Part shown: positions 1 to 7,174 of the stretch, piece after piece | Position numbering within the stretch: the first letter of the stretch is position 1 | Layout of the letters: each line of letters opens with the position of its first letter | NCBI GenBank assembly: GCA_947626725.1 | Contig: CANQTI010000023.1 | Coordinates: 1-15,321, forward strand | Direction of reading: 5' to 3' | Source of the DNA: an uncultured Eisenbergiella sp. | GTDB lineage: Bacteria > Bacillota > Clostridia > Lachnospirales > Lachnospiraceae | DNA: 15,321 nt | Translations under genes and position numbers: made by a program | Notes under the pieces: generated by a model | Seen by the model: only the letters and a program-made list of their open reading frames with translations | Told to the model about the DNA's origin: nothing | Databases searched by the model: none

Positions 1-1245
1 CTGTATGAAGATCTGTCCGCCTTTGACAACCGGATCCTGTACTACGAATCCAGCCGGGGCTGTCCGTTCCGGTGCGGTTACTGTCTTTCCTCACTGGACC
101 GTCAGGTGCGGTTCCGGAGCATGGAGCTGGTCAAAAAAGAACTGCAGTTTTTTCTGGACCGGCGGGTGCCACAGGTGAAGTTCCTGGACCGGACCTTTAA
201 CTGCAGCCATGCGCGCACCGGGGAGGTGTGGGAGTGGCTTCTGGAGCATGACAACGGCGTTACGAATTTTCATTTTGAGATCGAGGCGGAGCTGCTGGAT
301 GAGGCGGAGCTTTCCCTTCTGGCCCGGATGCGGCCGGGGCTGGTGCAGCTGGAGATCGGCGTCCAGTCCACCAATACGCGCACGCTGGAGGCCGTGCGGC
401 GGTCCGCGGACTGCGGCAGGCTGGCGGAGGCGGTGCGCAGGATCGTCTCGGGACACAATGTACACGTGCATCTGGATCTGATCGCGGGACTGCCCTACGA
501 GGATCTCGCCAGTTTTCAAAAGTCCTTTGACGACGTGTACCGGATGCGGCCCCATCAGCTTCAACTGGGCTTTTTGAAGGTGCTGAAGGGCTCCTATATG
601 GAGGAGATGGCGGACGCCTTCGGCATCGTCTCCTGGGAGACGCCGCCCTATGAGGTGCTGTCCACCCGATGGCTGTCCTTCTCGGACGTGACGCGTCTGA
701 AGCGGGTGGAGGCCATGGTGGAGCTGTATTATAACAGCGGCCAGTTCACGCACATGCTGGCGGCGTTGGAGGAACGGTTTGAAAGCCCCTTCGGCCTGTT
801 CGCCGCGCTGGCGGACTTTTATGAAGAAAAGGGATTTTTTGTGAACAGCCCGTCCCGGCTGTACCGGTATCAGGTCCTGCTGGATTTTGCGGCGGCCGTG
901 GATGCGGGTCGCGGCGGGCTGTACCGGGATCTGGCCGTGTACGATCTGTATCTGCGGGAAAACCTGAAAAGCAGGCCGGATTTCGCGGAAAATCTATCCC
1001 AATGGCATGACGCGATCCTGCTTTTTTATAAAAAGGAAGAGGAAGCCGGGCGGTATCTGCCGGAGTATGCCGGATACAGCGCAAGACAGCTGCAGCGCAT
1101 GACGCACCTGGAGATCTTCGGGGAAAGGGCGGTGCTGTTTGACTACCGGCGGCGGGATCCCGTCACCGGCAGCGCATGGACGGCGGAGGTGGAGCTGGAG
1201 AGGCCCGGAACGGCGGAGAGGCACGAAACGGGTGCCGATATCTGA
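1..1245 (+). CDS. Radical SAM protein, DUF4080 type (5' end outside window)
   Basis: The reading frame is open from base 1, so the N-terminus lies upstream; 414 residues are visible. Residues 21-28 of the visible part read CPFRCGYC, the CxxxCxxC motif that binds the radical SAM [4Fe-4S] cluster through C21, C25 and C28. Later segments fit a radical SAM barrel: a GVQS strand near residue 120 and DLIAGLPYED near residue 159. The C-terminal third, after about residue 255, resembles the DUF4080 extension found in Clostridia. Relatives usually carry a B12-binding domain before the barrel; if present here it is off the window. The substrate is unknown. The gene ends 21 bp before nth and may be co-transcribed with it. 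A GTG (106) and an ATG (121) inside the frame are not the start, because the cluster motif lies upstream of both. The radical SAM call is firm; the subfamily is less so. Confidence 0.88.
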   Translation: MYEDLSAFDNRILYYESSRGCPFRCGYCLSSLDRQVRFRSMELVKKELQFFLDRRVPQVKFLDRTFNCSHARTGEVWEWLLEHDNGVTNFHFEIEAELLDEAELSLLARMRPGLVQLEIGVQSTNTRTLEAVRRSADCGRLAEAVRRIVSGHNVHVHLDLIAGLPYEDLASFQKSFDDVYRMRPHQLQLGFLKVLKGSYMEEMADAFGIVSWETPPYEVLSTRWLSFSDVTRLKRVEAMVELYYNSGQFTHMLAALEERFESPFGLFAALADFYEEKGFFVNSPSRLYRYQVLLDFAAAVDAGRGGLYRDLAVYDLYLRENLKSRPDFAENLSQWHDAILLFYKKEEEAGRYLPEYAGYSARQLQRMTHLEIFGERAVLFDYRRRDPVTGSAWTAEVELERPGTAERHETGADI

Positions 1246-1266
1246 AACGACGGAGGGAAGGCCGAA

Positions 1267-1911
1267 ATGGAGGCGCATACAAAAGCGATCCTGGATCTGC
1301 TGGATGAGCATTACGGGACGGAATACGTCTGTTATCTGAATCACGAAAACGCATGGCAGTTGCTGATCGCCACCATTCTGAGCGCGCAGTGCACGGACGC
1401 CAGAGTCAATATCGTGACGAAGGATCTGTTTGTCAAATATCCGTCGGTGGAAGCCTTTGCGGACGCCGATCTCAAGGAGTTGGAACAGGATATCCGCCCG
1501 ACGGGTTTTTATCATAATAAAGCGAAAAATATCATAGCCTGCTGTAAGGATCTGGTGGAAAAATTCGGCGGCCAGGTGCCGTCCTCCCTGGAGGATCTGA
1601 CGTCTCTGGCGGGCGTGGGCAGAAAGACCGCCAACGTGATCCGCGGAAATATTTATCACGAGCCCAGCGTGGTGGTGGACACCCATGTGAAGCGGATCTC
1701 CAAAAAGCTGGGGCTGACCGGAGAGGACGATCCGGTGAAGGTGGAGATGGAGCTGATGCGGGTCCTGCCGAAGGATCACTGGATCCTGTATAACATTCAG
1801 ATCATCACGCTGGGGCGGCAAATCTGCAAGGCGCCGACGCCCAGATGCGAGGAGTGCTTTCTGACCGAGCACTGCCCGGACTATCAGGCCAGACACGGCG
1901 GAGTGGGCTGA
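1267..1911 (+). CDS. nth: Endonuclease III (DNA glycosylase/AP lyase)
   Basis: This base excision repair enzyme removes oxidised pyrimidines and cleaves the DNA backbone at the abasic site by beta-elimination. It has 214 residues, close to E. coli Nth (211). The helix-hairpin-helix segment LAGVGRKTANVI holds the catalytic lysine K120, and VDTHVKR holds the catalytic aspartate D138; both fall at the same numbers as in the E. coli enzyme. The C-terminal iron-sulfur loop is complete: C187, C194, C197 and C203 with C-x6-C-x2-C-x5-C spacing. A purine-rich AGGGAAGG stretch just before the ATG at 1267 can serve as ribosome binding site. It follows the radical SAM gene by 21 bp. No part is missing, so it should be active. 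Confidence 0.97.
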   Translation: MEAHTKAILDLLDEHYGTEYVCYLNHENAWQLLIATILSAQCTDARVNIVTKDLFVKYPSVEAFADADLKELEQDIRPTGFYHNKAKNIIACCKDLVEKFGGQVPSSLEDLTSLAGVGRKTANVIRGNIYHEPSVVVDTHVKRISKKLGLTGEDDPVKVEMELMRVLPKDHWILYNIQIITLGRQICKAPTPRCEECFLTEHCPDYQARHGGVG

Positions 1912-2035
1912 GGCTTTGGCGGGCCGGTGAACCGGCGGGACATGGGACGTCGCCGCGGGACGGGCCGACGGCAGCGCCGTTCGTCCGGTATTCGCGGCCC
2001 GGCGCCGCAGACGTCCGCAGGATGGAGGGAACAGG
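1912..2035. other. GC-rich gap between nth and the exonuclease gene
   Basis: This 124-bp gap is very GC-rich. It contains a short inverted repeat, GCCGGT (1923-1928) and ACCGGC (1931-1936), but no T-tract, so it is not a convincing terminator. I see no promoter of good quality. The exonuclease Shine-Dalgarno site GGAGGG lies at its end. Confidence 0.4.
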
Positions 2036-2755
2036 ATGCAGCCGGTACAGGATTATCTGTGTGTGGATCTGGAAACCACGGGACTGAATCCAAAGCAGGA
2101 CAAGATCATAGAGATCGGCGCGATCCGGGTGAGAAACGGCCAAGTCGAGGACAGCTTTCATACGATGGTGCATCCGGGCCGGATGCTTTCGCCCAGGGCG
2201 GAGGAGCTGACGAAGCTTACGGAGGAGGACCTGCGGGACGCGCCGCTGATCGGCGAGGTGATCCCCGGCTTCCTGGAGTTCGCGGGAGAACTCCCCCTGC
2301 TGGGACATTTCGTATTGTTTGATTATTCTTTTTTGAAGCGGGCGGCGGTCAACGCGCGCTGTTCCTTTGAGCGGGAGGGGATTGACACATTGAAGATCGC
2401 CCGGAAATATTTGTCCGGGCTTCCGGGTCGGCAGCTTTCCGCTCTTTGCGCTCATTATGGTATTGAGATCCAGGCCCACCGTGCGCTGGGAGATGCCGGG
2501 GCTACCCATCTTCTGTATCAACGGCTTTGCAGGGATTTTTTTGATCCGGAAGATTGCGCGGAATTTATGCCGCAGCCTCTTATTTACAAAGCGAAGCGGG
2601 AAGGACCTGCCACAAGGGCGCAGAAAGAACGGCTGCAGACTCTCTTTGTGCGTTATTCCATCGTGCCCGATTGCGAGATCGAGCTATTGACGAAAAATGA
2701 GGCCAGCCGTCTGATCGACCGGATTCTTGCGGCATACGGAAGCTTGCAAAAGTGA
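2036..2755 (+). CDS. DnaQ-like 3'-5' exonuclease
   Basis: This 239-residue protein has the DEDDh exonuclease fold of DnaQ and the PolC proofreading domain. Exo I is VDLETTGL with D11 and E13. Exo II is GHFVLFDYSFL with D96; the usual asparagine after the histidine is F92 here. Exo III is HRALGDAG with H148 and D153. All four metal-binding acidic residues and the general-base histidine are therefore present. After about residue 185 comes a short helical tail with the pattern ATxxQ...L..L...LTKNEAS.LI..I, a module often attached to clostridial exonucleases; I cannot name its role. The start is set by a GGAGGG site before ATG 2036. The protein is free-standing, without a polymerase or helicase domain, so it could act in repair, RNA processing or proofreading in trans. 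A promoter for the next transcript appears to lie inside its 3' end. Confidence 0.9.
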   Translation: MQPVQDYLCVDLETTGLNPKQDKIIEIGAIRVRNGQVEDSFHTMVHPGRMLSPRAEELTKLTEEDLRDAPLIGEVIPGFLEFAGELPLLGHFVLFDYSFLKRAAVNARCSFEREGIDTLKIARKYLSGLPGRQLSALCAHYGIEIQAHRALGDAGATHLLYQRLCRDFFDPEDCAEFMPQPLIYKAKREGPATRAQKERLQTLFVRYSIVPDCEIELLTKNEASRLIDRILAAYGSLQK

Positions 2756-2772
2756 CCGAAGTGAATTATAAT
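2744..2772 (+). promoter_or_regulatory. Predicted sigma-A promoter for the repeat leader and small peptide/VanW genes
   Basis: TTGCAA at 2744-2749 (four of six consensus -35 bases) and a perfect TATAAT at 2767-2772 are separated by 17 bp. The -35 box lies in the last codons of the exonuclease gene. Transcription would begin near 2779, placing the whole repeat array in the 5' untranslated leader of the downstream transcript. This is inferred from sequence only. Confidence 0.6.
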
Positions 2773-2775
2773 GAA

Positions 2776-3019
2776 GGGAAATTGCGAAGCAATTTCCCGC
2801 TGCTTCTCGTTCCGCGGAGCGGAAAGAGAAGCTTCCCGAAAAGCGAAGCAATTTCCCGCTGCTTCTCGTTCTGCGGAGCGGAAAGAGAAGCTTCCCGAAA
2901 AGCGAAGCAATTTCCCGCTGCTTCTCATTCCGCGAAGCGGAAAGAGAAGCTTCCCGAAAAGCGAAGCAATTTCCCGCTGCTTCTCGTTCCGCGGAGCGGA
3001 ATGAGAAGCTTCCCGAATG
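2776..3019. repeat. Four tandem 59-bp hairpin-forming repeats
   Basis: Four head-to-tail 59-bp units start at 2784, 2843, 2902 and 2961. Copy 1 taken as reference, copy 2 has one change, copy 3 two, and copy 4 one in the stem plus two at its very end. Each unit holds a 31-nt hairpin (2802-2832, 2861-2891, 2920-2950, 2979-3009) made of a 7-bp stem GCTTCTC/GAGAAGC, one mismatch, a 6-bp stem TTCCGC/GCGGAA and a 3-nt loop. An extra perfect hairpin sits at the left edge: GGGAAATTGC (2776-2785), loop GAA, GCAATTTCCC (2789-2798). The array fills the gap between the exonuclease gene and the 33-residue peptide. There are no unique spacers, so it is not CRISPR. Confidence 0.93.
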
Positions 3020-3030
3020 AGGTGAAGAAC

Positions 3031-3132
3031 ATGAATTTTCATAGCAAAAAAACACAAAAGATTATTTCTTCGATCATTATCGTGATTCTGGTGCTGGCTA
3101 TGGTCGTTCCCACGCTGATCTCATTTTTATGA
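3031..3132 (+). CDS. 33-residue single-span membrane peptide
   Basis: This short gene encodes a positively charged start (MNFHSKKTQK) followed by about 22 hydrophobic residues, IISSIIIVILVLAMVVPTLI, and a short end SFL. That is a typical single membrane helix with an N-in orientation expected from the lysines. A GAGGTG ribosome binding site lies 6 nt before ATG 3031, just past the last repeat. It ends 30 bp before the VanW gene, so the two are probably one transcription unit. It resembles the very small DUF4044-like membrane peptides of Firmicutes in size and layout, but I cannot assign it to a family. The reading frame stays open upstream through the repeats; the good ribosome binding site and the end of the array argue for the short start. 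Confidence 0.72.
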   Translation: MNFHSKKTQKIISSIIIVILVLAMVVPTLISFL

Positions 3133-3162
3133 GGAAGGGCCGGGCCGAGAAAGGAACGGGGT

Positions 3163-4677
3163 ATGAGAAAGTTTCAGCGCCTGCTGCTGTGTCTTGCGGC
3201 TGTGTTTTTCCTGGCCGCGGCGAAACAGGACGCGTCCGCCGCAGGGCCGAACGTGATTCCCAGCGGCGTGACGGCGGATGGAATGGATCTGTCCGGTTTG
3301 ACGCAGGATCAGGCATCTTTGGCGATCCAGACTTATGTGGAACAGCTGAAAAGTCTGCCGGTGACGCTGCAGGAACAGAACGGCGGCAGCGTGACGGTGA
3401 CGGCGGGACAGCTTGGGCTCGCGTGGAAAAATATGCAGATCGTGCAGGAAGCGGCCCAGATCGGCAAACAGGGCAATATCGTAAAGCGGTATAAAGAGCT
3501 GCAGGATTTGGCACACAAGGGCCGGGATTTTCACATCGAGCTGGATTTTGACCGCAATGCTATTGGCGGCGTAGTGAGGGAGAAGTGCAGCCAGTTCAAT
3601 GTAGAAGCGGTTGACGCACAGTTGACGCGCAGTAACGGCGTATTTGAAGTGGTGGAGGGCAGAAGCGGCTATATGGTGGACGTGGATGCGTCTGTCAGCG
3701 CCGTTTATGAGTATCTGACCGGTCAGTGGGACCGGCAGGCCTGCAGTGTGAACCTGGTGGGTGCGGTGGACGAACCGGAGGGCCGGGCAGAGGATCTGAT
3801 GCGGGTGAAGGATCTGCTGGGAACGTTTACCACCAGTTACGCTTCTTCCGGTTCTGACCGAAGCAAAAATGTGGCCAATGGCTGCAGTCTGATTGACGGA
3901 ACTACGCTGTATCCGGGACAGACCTTTTCCACCTATGAGGCGGTGAAGCCCTTTACGGAGGAGAACGGCTATTATATGGCGGGCTCCTATCTGAACGGCA
4001 AGGTGGTAGACAGCATTGGCGGCGGGATTTGCCAGGTATCTACGACGCTTTATAATGCGGTGCTTCTGGCAGAACTGGAGGTGACGGAGAGGCATAACCA
4101 TTCCATGATCGTCACCTATGTGGATCCGTCCGCGGACGCCGCCATCGCGGAATCCTCCGGCAAGGATTTTCAGTTTGTAAACAATACGGCATATCCGATC
4201 TATATAGAAGGCTACACAAAGGATAAGCGAATTACCTTCAATCTGTACGGCGTGGAGACCAGGGACCCCGCCCGCACCGTTTCCTATGAGAGCGAGGTGC
4301 TGGAGCGGATCGAGCCGGATTCGGAGGTCATCGTGGCGGACGCCTCCCAGCCCGTCGGTTTCCTGCACACCAGCGCGGAGCATATCGGCTATAAGGCGCA
4401 GCTGTGGAAGGTTGTGAAGGAAAACGGTGTAGAGGTCAGCCGGGAAAAGGTGAACAGCAGCAACTATCAGGTGAGTCCTCGTACAATAACGGTGGGGACA
4501 GCGACCAGTGATGCGAATATCAGCAGCGTTCTGGCGGCGGCCATTGCCAGCAACAATTCACAGATCGTAAAGGATACGCTGGCAAATATTCAGGCCACGC
4601 AGGAGCAGCTTGCGCAGATTGAGGCAGCCCAAGAGGCGGCCCAACAGGCGGCGCAGGATGCGGCGGCGGGTAACTGA
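3163..4677 (+). CDS. Secreted VanW-family protein with G5-like domain
   Basis: This 504-residue protein begins with a signal peptide (basic MRK, hydrophobic LLLCLAAVFFLAAA, probable cleavage near ASA-A at 25-28). Residues about 35-210 resemble the peptidoglycan-binding-like region common before VanW domains. Residues about 215-365 are the VanW domain with its hallmark GGGICQVSTTLYNA (286-299) and the HNHS motif (311-314). Residues about 378-446 look like a G5 domain (GYKAQLWKVV... to VGT). The tail from about 475 is rich in Gln and Ala. VanW proteins are named from vanB vancomycin-resistance clusters, but the family is widespread and its reaction is unknown; no ligase or VanX/VanH gene is nearby, so resistance should not be inferred. 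It probably acts at the cell wall. AAGGAACGGGG precedes ATG 3163. Confidence 0.9.
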   Translation: MRKFQRLLLCLAAVFFLAAAKQDASAAGPNVIPSGVTADGMDLSGLTQDQASLAIQTYVEQLKSLPVTLQEQNGGSVTVTAGQLGLAWKNMQIVQEAAQIGKQGNIVKRYKELQDLAHKGRDFHIELDFDRNAIGGVVREKCSQFNVEAVDAQLTRSNGVFEVVEGRSGYMVDVDASVSAVYEYLTGQWDRQACSVNLVGAVDEPEGRAEDLMRVKDLLGTFTTSYASSGSDRSKNVANGCSLIDGTTLYPGQTFSTYEAVKPFTEENGYYMAGSYLNGKVVDSIGGGICQVSTTLYNAVLLAELEVTERHNHSMIVTYVDPSADAAIAESSGKDFQFVNNTAYPIYIEGYTKDKRITFNLYGVETRDPARTVSYESEVLERIEPDSEVIVADASQPVGFLHTSAEHIGYKAQLWKVVKENGVEVSREKVNSSNYQVSPRTITVGTATSDANISSVLAAAIASNNSQIVKDTLANIQATQEQLAQIEAAQEAAQQAAQDAAAGN

Positions 4678-4708
4678 AGGGAATAACGGCCTGAAAGAGG
4701 ATGACGGT

Positions 4709-5395
4709 ATGGGTTCGGTCTATGCACTGGAGGGCTGTGGCGGCTTTGCCGCATGTGCGGCGGAAAACCAAAGAATAGTCAGTCAGACAGCGTGCCGCGG
4801 TCGGGTGCGTCCCGGGGACAGTGTTGTGATGACGAAATGGGCTGGGCTGGAAGGCAGTGCCATGCTGGCGGAACGGTTTCGGGAACGCTTGCTTATGCGG
4901 TATCCGGCAGAACTGATTGACACGGCGAGAGAGTTCCGCCATTGTCTGTCTGTGACGCAGGAAACTGCGGCAGCTGCGGCTTACGGTGTCAGCGGGATGT
5001 GTGCGGTGGCGGAGGGCGGCGTTTTTAAGGCGCTTTGGAGACTGGCGGAGTGTGCCGAAGTCGGATTGTCCGTTTTTCTCAAAAAAATACCTATTCGGCA
5101 GGAAACGGTGGAGATTTGCAACTGGCTGAATATCAATCCCTATGAACTGACGGGGAACGGGAGCCTGCTTTGTCTGGCACTGGATGGAGAATGGCTGGCG
5201 GAGATGTTTCTGGCAGAGGGAATTCCGGCAGCGGTCATCGGGTGTGTAGAGGGCGGCCGTGACCGGGTGGTTTTAAATGGCGAAGATAAGCGTTTTTTAT
5301 CTCCCAGGACGGAGGACGCCATATATCGGGTCTGGCGAACTGGCAGAAGATTTGCAGAAACGCAGAGGCAGAATTCAAAGAAAATGGAACAGTGA
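4709..5395 (+). CDS. AIR-synthase/HypE-like protein lacking the N-terminal domain
   Basis: The 228 residues match the C-terminal half of clostridial AIR-synthase-related (PurM/HypE superfamily) proteins: RPGDSVVMTKWAGLEGSAML (34-53), KKIPIRQETVEICNWL (125-140), NPYEL (143-147) and NGEDKRFLSP (190-199). Family members normally have about 150 more residues at the N-terminus carrying the AIRS domain and its acidic nucleotide-binding motif. These are absent: upstream is only the VanW gene in another frame. In the C-terminal domain, the usual HDxTEGG is CAVAEGG (98-104), so the conserved His, Asp and Thr are changed. The start at ATG 4709 is supported by AAAGAGG about 8 nt upstream; the frame extends further 5' but only over VanW codons. 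It is either a specialised short form or a decaying gene. No enzyme activity should be assumed. It is followed by the Lrp and aminotransferase genes. Confidence 0.7.
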   Translation: MGSVYALEGCGGFAACAAENQRIVSQTACRGRVRPGDSVVMTKWAGLEGSAMLAERFRERLLMRYPAELIDTAREFRHCLSVTQETAAAAAYGVSGMCAVAEGGVFKALWRLAECAEVGLSVFLKKIPIRQETVEICNWLNINPYELTGNGSLLCLALDGEWLAEMFLAEGIPAAVIGCVEGGRDRVVLNGEDKRFLSPRTEDAIYRVWRTGRRFAETQRQNSKKMEQ

Positions 5396-5457
5396 TTTCG
5401 GCGGGATATTGCCGAATTGGAAGCTGTGCCGCGCAGGCGGCGGAATGAGAGGAAAAA
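5396..5457 (+). promoter_or_regulatory. Short gap with Lrp ribosome binding site
   Basis: This 62-bp gap separates the AIR-synthase-like gene from the Lrp gene. It ends with GAGAGGAAAAA before ATG 5458, a clear Shine-Dalgarno site. I see no terminator or convincing promoter, which fits read-through from the upstream gene. Confidence 0.45.
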
Positions 5458-5940
5458 ATGAGAGAGGAATTGTTGAGAGTCATCGAAAAGAACAGCCGCA
5501 TCGACCTGAAAGAGCTGGCGGTTATTCTGGGCGTGGAGGAAATCGACGTAGTCAATGAAATGGCCGCAATGGAGAATGAGGGAATCATCTGCGGCTATCA
5601 TACGCTGATCGATTGGGAGAAGACCAGCATCGAGAAGGTGTCCGCTCTGATCGAGGTGCGGGTGACTCCTCAGAGGGGGCAGGGCTTTGATAATATTGCC
5701 GAGCGCATTTATAAATATCCGGAGGTGCATGCTGTCTATTTGATCTCCGGCGGTTACGACTTGCTGATCACGCTGGAGGGTAAGTCGTTAAAGGAGGTGT
5801 CCTCTTTTGTTTCCGACAAGTTGGCTCCGCTGGACAGCGTACTGAGCACAGCGACCCATTTTATTTTGAAAAAATATAAGGACCACGGAACGATTTTGGC
5901 CAGAAAATACGAAGATAACAGGGAGAAGGTGTCGCCATGA
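5458..5940 (+). CDS. Lrp/AsnC-family transcriptional regulator
   Basis: This is a 160-residue DNA-binding regulator of the feast/famine family, which respond to amino acids or related metabolites. Residues 1-50 form the winged helix-turn-helix: LLRVIEKNSRIDLKELAVIL, then the recognition region EEIDVVNEMAAMENEGII, ending in the typical GY. Residues about 60-140 form the RAM ligand-binding domain with VHAVYLISGGYDLLITLEG (90-108). The length is normal for the family. The stop codon overlaps the aminotransferase start (ATGA, 5937-5940), so translation of the two is likely coupled. A regulator of this class beside an aminotransferase suggests control of that gene by an amino acid or keto acid; the ligand cannot be read from sequence. 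Confidence 0.92.
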   Translation: MREELLRVIEKNSRIDLKELAVILGVEEIDVVNEMAAMENEGIICGYHTLIDWEKTSIEKVSALIEVRVTPQRGQGFDNIAERIYKYPEVHAVYLISGGYDLLITLEGKSLKEVSSFVSDKLAPLDSVLSTATHFILKKYKDHGTILARKYEDNREKVSP

Positions 5941-7109
5941 GAAATCCGCTGTCTGACAGGATCGTCGGGATCAAACCCTCCGGCATCCGCAAATTTTTTG
6001 ACATCGTGAGTGAGATGAAGGATGCCATTTCTCTGGGGGTGGGCGAGCCGGATTTCGATACGCCCTGGCATATCCGGGACGAGGGTATTTATTCCCTGGA
6101 AAAAGGACGCACCTTTTATACCTCCAACGCCGGACTGAAGGAACTGAAAATTGAGATCAGCCATTATCTGGAGCGGCGTTTTCACCTTTCCTATGATTAT
6201 AATAAAGAAGTGATGGTGACGGTGGGCGGTTCCGAGGCCATCGATATCGCTCTGCGCGCCATGATCAATCCGGGAGACGAGGTCATCATCCCGCAGCCTT
6301 CTTATGTTTCCTATGAACCCTGCGCGATCCTGGCCAACGCTGTGCCTGTGATCATCGATCTGAAGGCGGAAAACGAGTTCCGGCTCACGGCGCAGGAGCT
6401 GGAGGACGCCATCACGGATAAGACCAAGGTCGTGGTACTTCCCTTCCCCAACAATCCGACGGGAGCCATCATGGAGCGGAAGGATCTGGAGGCCGTGTCG
6501 GAAGTGATCATCCGGCATGATCTGTTCGTGCTTTCCGATGAGATCTACGCGGAGCTTACTTACAAGGACCGTCATGTGTCCATTGCCGAGATCCCTGGCA
6601 TGTGGGAGCGTACGGTGCTGATCAACGGCTTTTCCAAGGCCTATGCCATGACGGGCTGGCGGTTGGGCTATGCCTGTGCGCCGGCAGTCATCATTGAACA
6701 GATGCTGAAGATCCATCAGTTCGCTATCATGTGCGCGCCCACTACCAGCCAGTACGCGGCGGTGGAGGCACTGAAGAACGGAGATAACGACGTGGCGATG
6801 ATGCGGGAGCAGTACAATCAGCGCCGCCGCTATCTGGTGAACGCCTTTCGGGAGATGGGTCTGCCCTGTTTCGAACCCTACGGCGCGTTTTATATCTTTC
6901 CCTGCATCAAGGAATTCGGCATGACCAGCGACGAATTCGCCACCCGTTTCCTGGAGGAGGAAAAGGTGGCTGTGGTGCCGGGAACGGCCTTCGGGGACTG
7001 CGGCGAAGGTTTTCTGCGGATTTCCTATGCGTATTCGCTGGAGAATCTGAAGGTCGCCATCGGGCGGCTGGCGGATTTCGTCGAGAAGCTGCGGGCGGAA
7101 CAAAAATAA
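5937..7109 (+). CDS. Class I/II PLP-dependent aminotransferase
   Basis: This 390-residue fold-type I enzyme is complete. The PLP lysine is K234 in NGFSKAYAMTGWRLGY; R242 in the same motif contacts the PLP phosphate. PNNPTG (171-176) supplies N173, D201 in SDEIYAEL pairs with the pyridine nitrogen, Y204 contacts its hydroxyl, and R361 in FLRISYA binds the substrate carboxylate. G98-S99 in VTVGGSEAID form part of the phosphate cup. It belongs to the broad aspartate/aromatic/alanine group that includes PatA- and AlaT-like enzymes; the amino donor cannot be settled by reading alone. It is the third gene of a probable unit with the AIR-synthase-like and Lrp genes, and a hairpin with a T-rich tail follows 18 bp after its stop. 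Confidence 0.94.
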   Translation: MRNPLSDRIVGIKPSGIRKFFDIVSEMKDAISLGVGEPDFDTPWHIRDEGIYSLEKGRTFYTSNAGLKELKIEISHYLERRFHLSYDYNKEVMVTVGGSEAIDIALRAMINPGDEVIIPQPSYVSYEPCAILANAVPVIIDLKAENEFRLTAQELEDAITDKTKVVVLPFPNNPTGAIMERKDLEAVSEVIIRHDLFVLSDEIYAELTYKDRHVSIAEIPGMWERTVLINGFSKAYAMTGWRLGYACAPAVIIEQMLKIHQFAIMCAPTTSQYAAVEALKNGDNDVAMMREQYNQRRRYLVNAFREMGLPCFEPYGAFYIFPCIKEFGMTSDEFATRFLEEEKVAVVPGTAFGDCGEGFLRISYAYSLENLKVAIGRLADFVEKLRAEQK

Positions 7110-7127
7110 AGAAATGAAAAAACGGAA

Positions 7128-7160
7128 CCCGGCCGGACCATCGGCCGGGCAGTTATTTTT
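7128..7160 (+). terminator. Probable rho-independent terminator after the aminotransferase
   Basis: A perfect 8-bp GC stem, CCCGGCCG (7128-7135) and CGGCCGGG (7142-7149), encloses the loop GACCAT. It is followed by CAG and then TTATTTTT (7153-7160), with an A-rich run before it. It sits 18 bp after the aminotransferase stop and just ahead of the trmL ribosome binding site. The T-tract is interrupted and slightly displaced, so it may be leaky and let trmL be read through. Confidence 0.68.
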
Positions 7161-7174
7161 GGAGAGAATATTTT

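Noticed and set aside
1923..1936. Inverted repeat after nth as a terminator
   Set aside because: The stem is only 6 bp with a 2-nt loop and no T-tract follows.
2776..3019. Possible CRISPR array
   Set aside because: The units are contiguous with no unique spacers, and no cas gene is nearby. They are simple tandem repeats.
2752..3132. Long reading frame crossing the repeat array and fused in frame to the 33-residue peptide (126 residues from a GTG)
   Set aside because: The 59-bp period is not a multiple of three and the repeats lack stops in several frames on both strands, so openness carries no coding signal. A proper ribosome binding site is found only before ATG 3031.
3127..4383. Long minus-strand open frame (418 residues) opposite the VanW gene
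   Set aside because: It is antisense to a gene with a signal peptide and clear VanW motifs; the translation shows no recognisable domain and is rich in His, Arg and Leu as expected of a shadow frame.
3163..4677. VanW gene as evidence of glycopeptide resistance
   Set aside because: VanW proteins are widespread without resistance, and no VanA/B ligase, VanH, VanX or VanS/R pair adjoins this gene. The two-component genes at 7766-9982 are over 3 kb away on the other strand, in a unit with mutS2.
5754..7103. Long minus-strand open frame (449 residues) opposite the aminotransferase
   Set aside because: The plus strand has all PLP-enzyme motifs; the antisense frame mirrors it codon for codon and has no domain.
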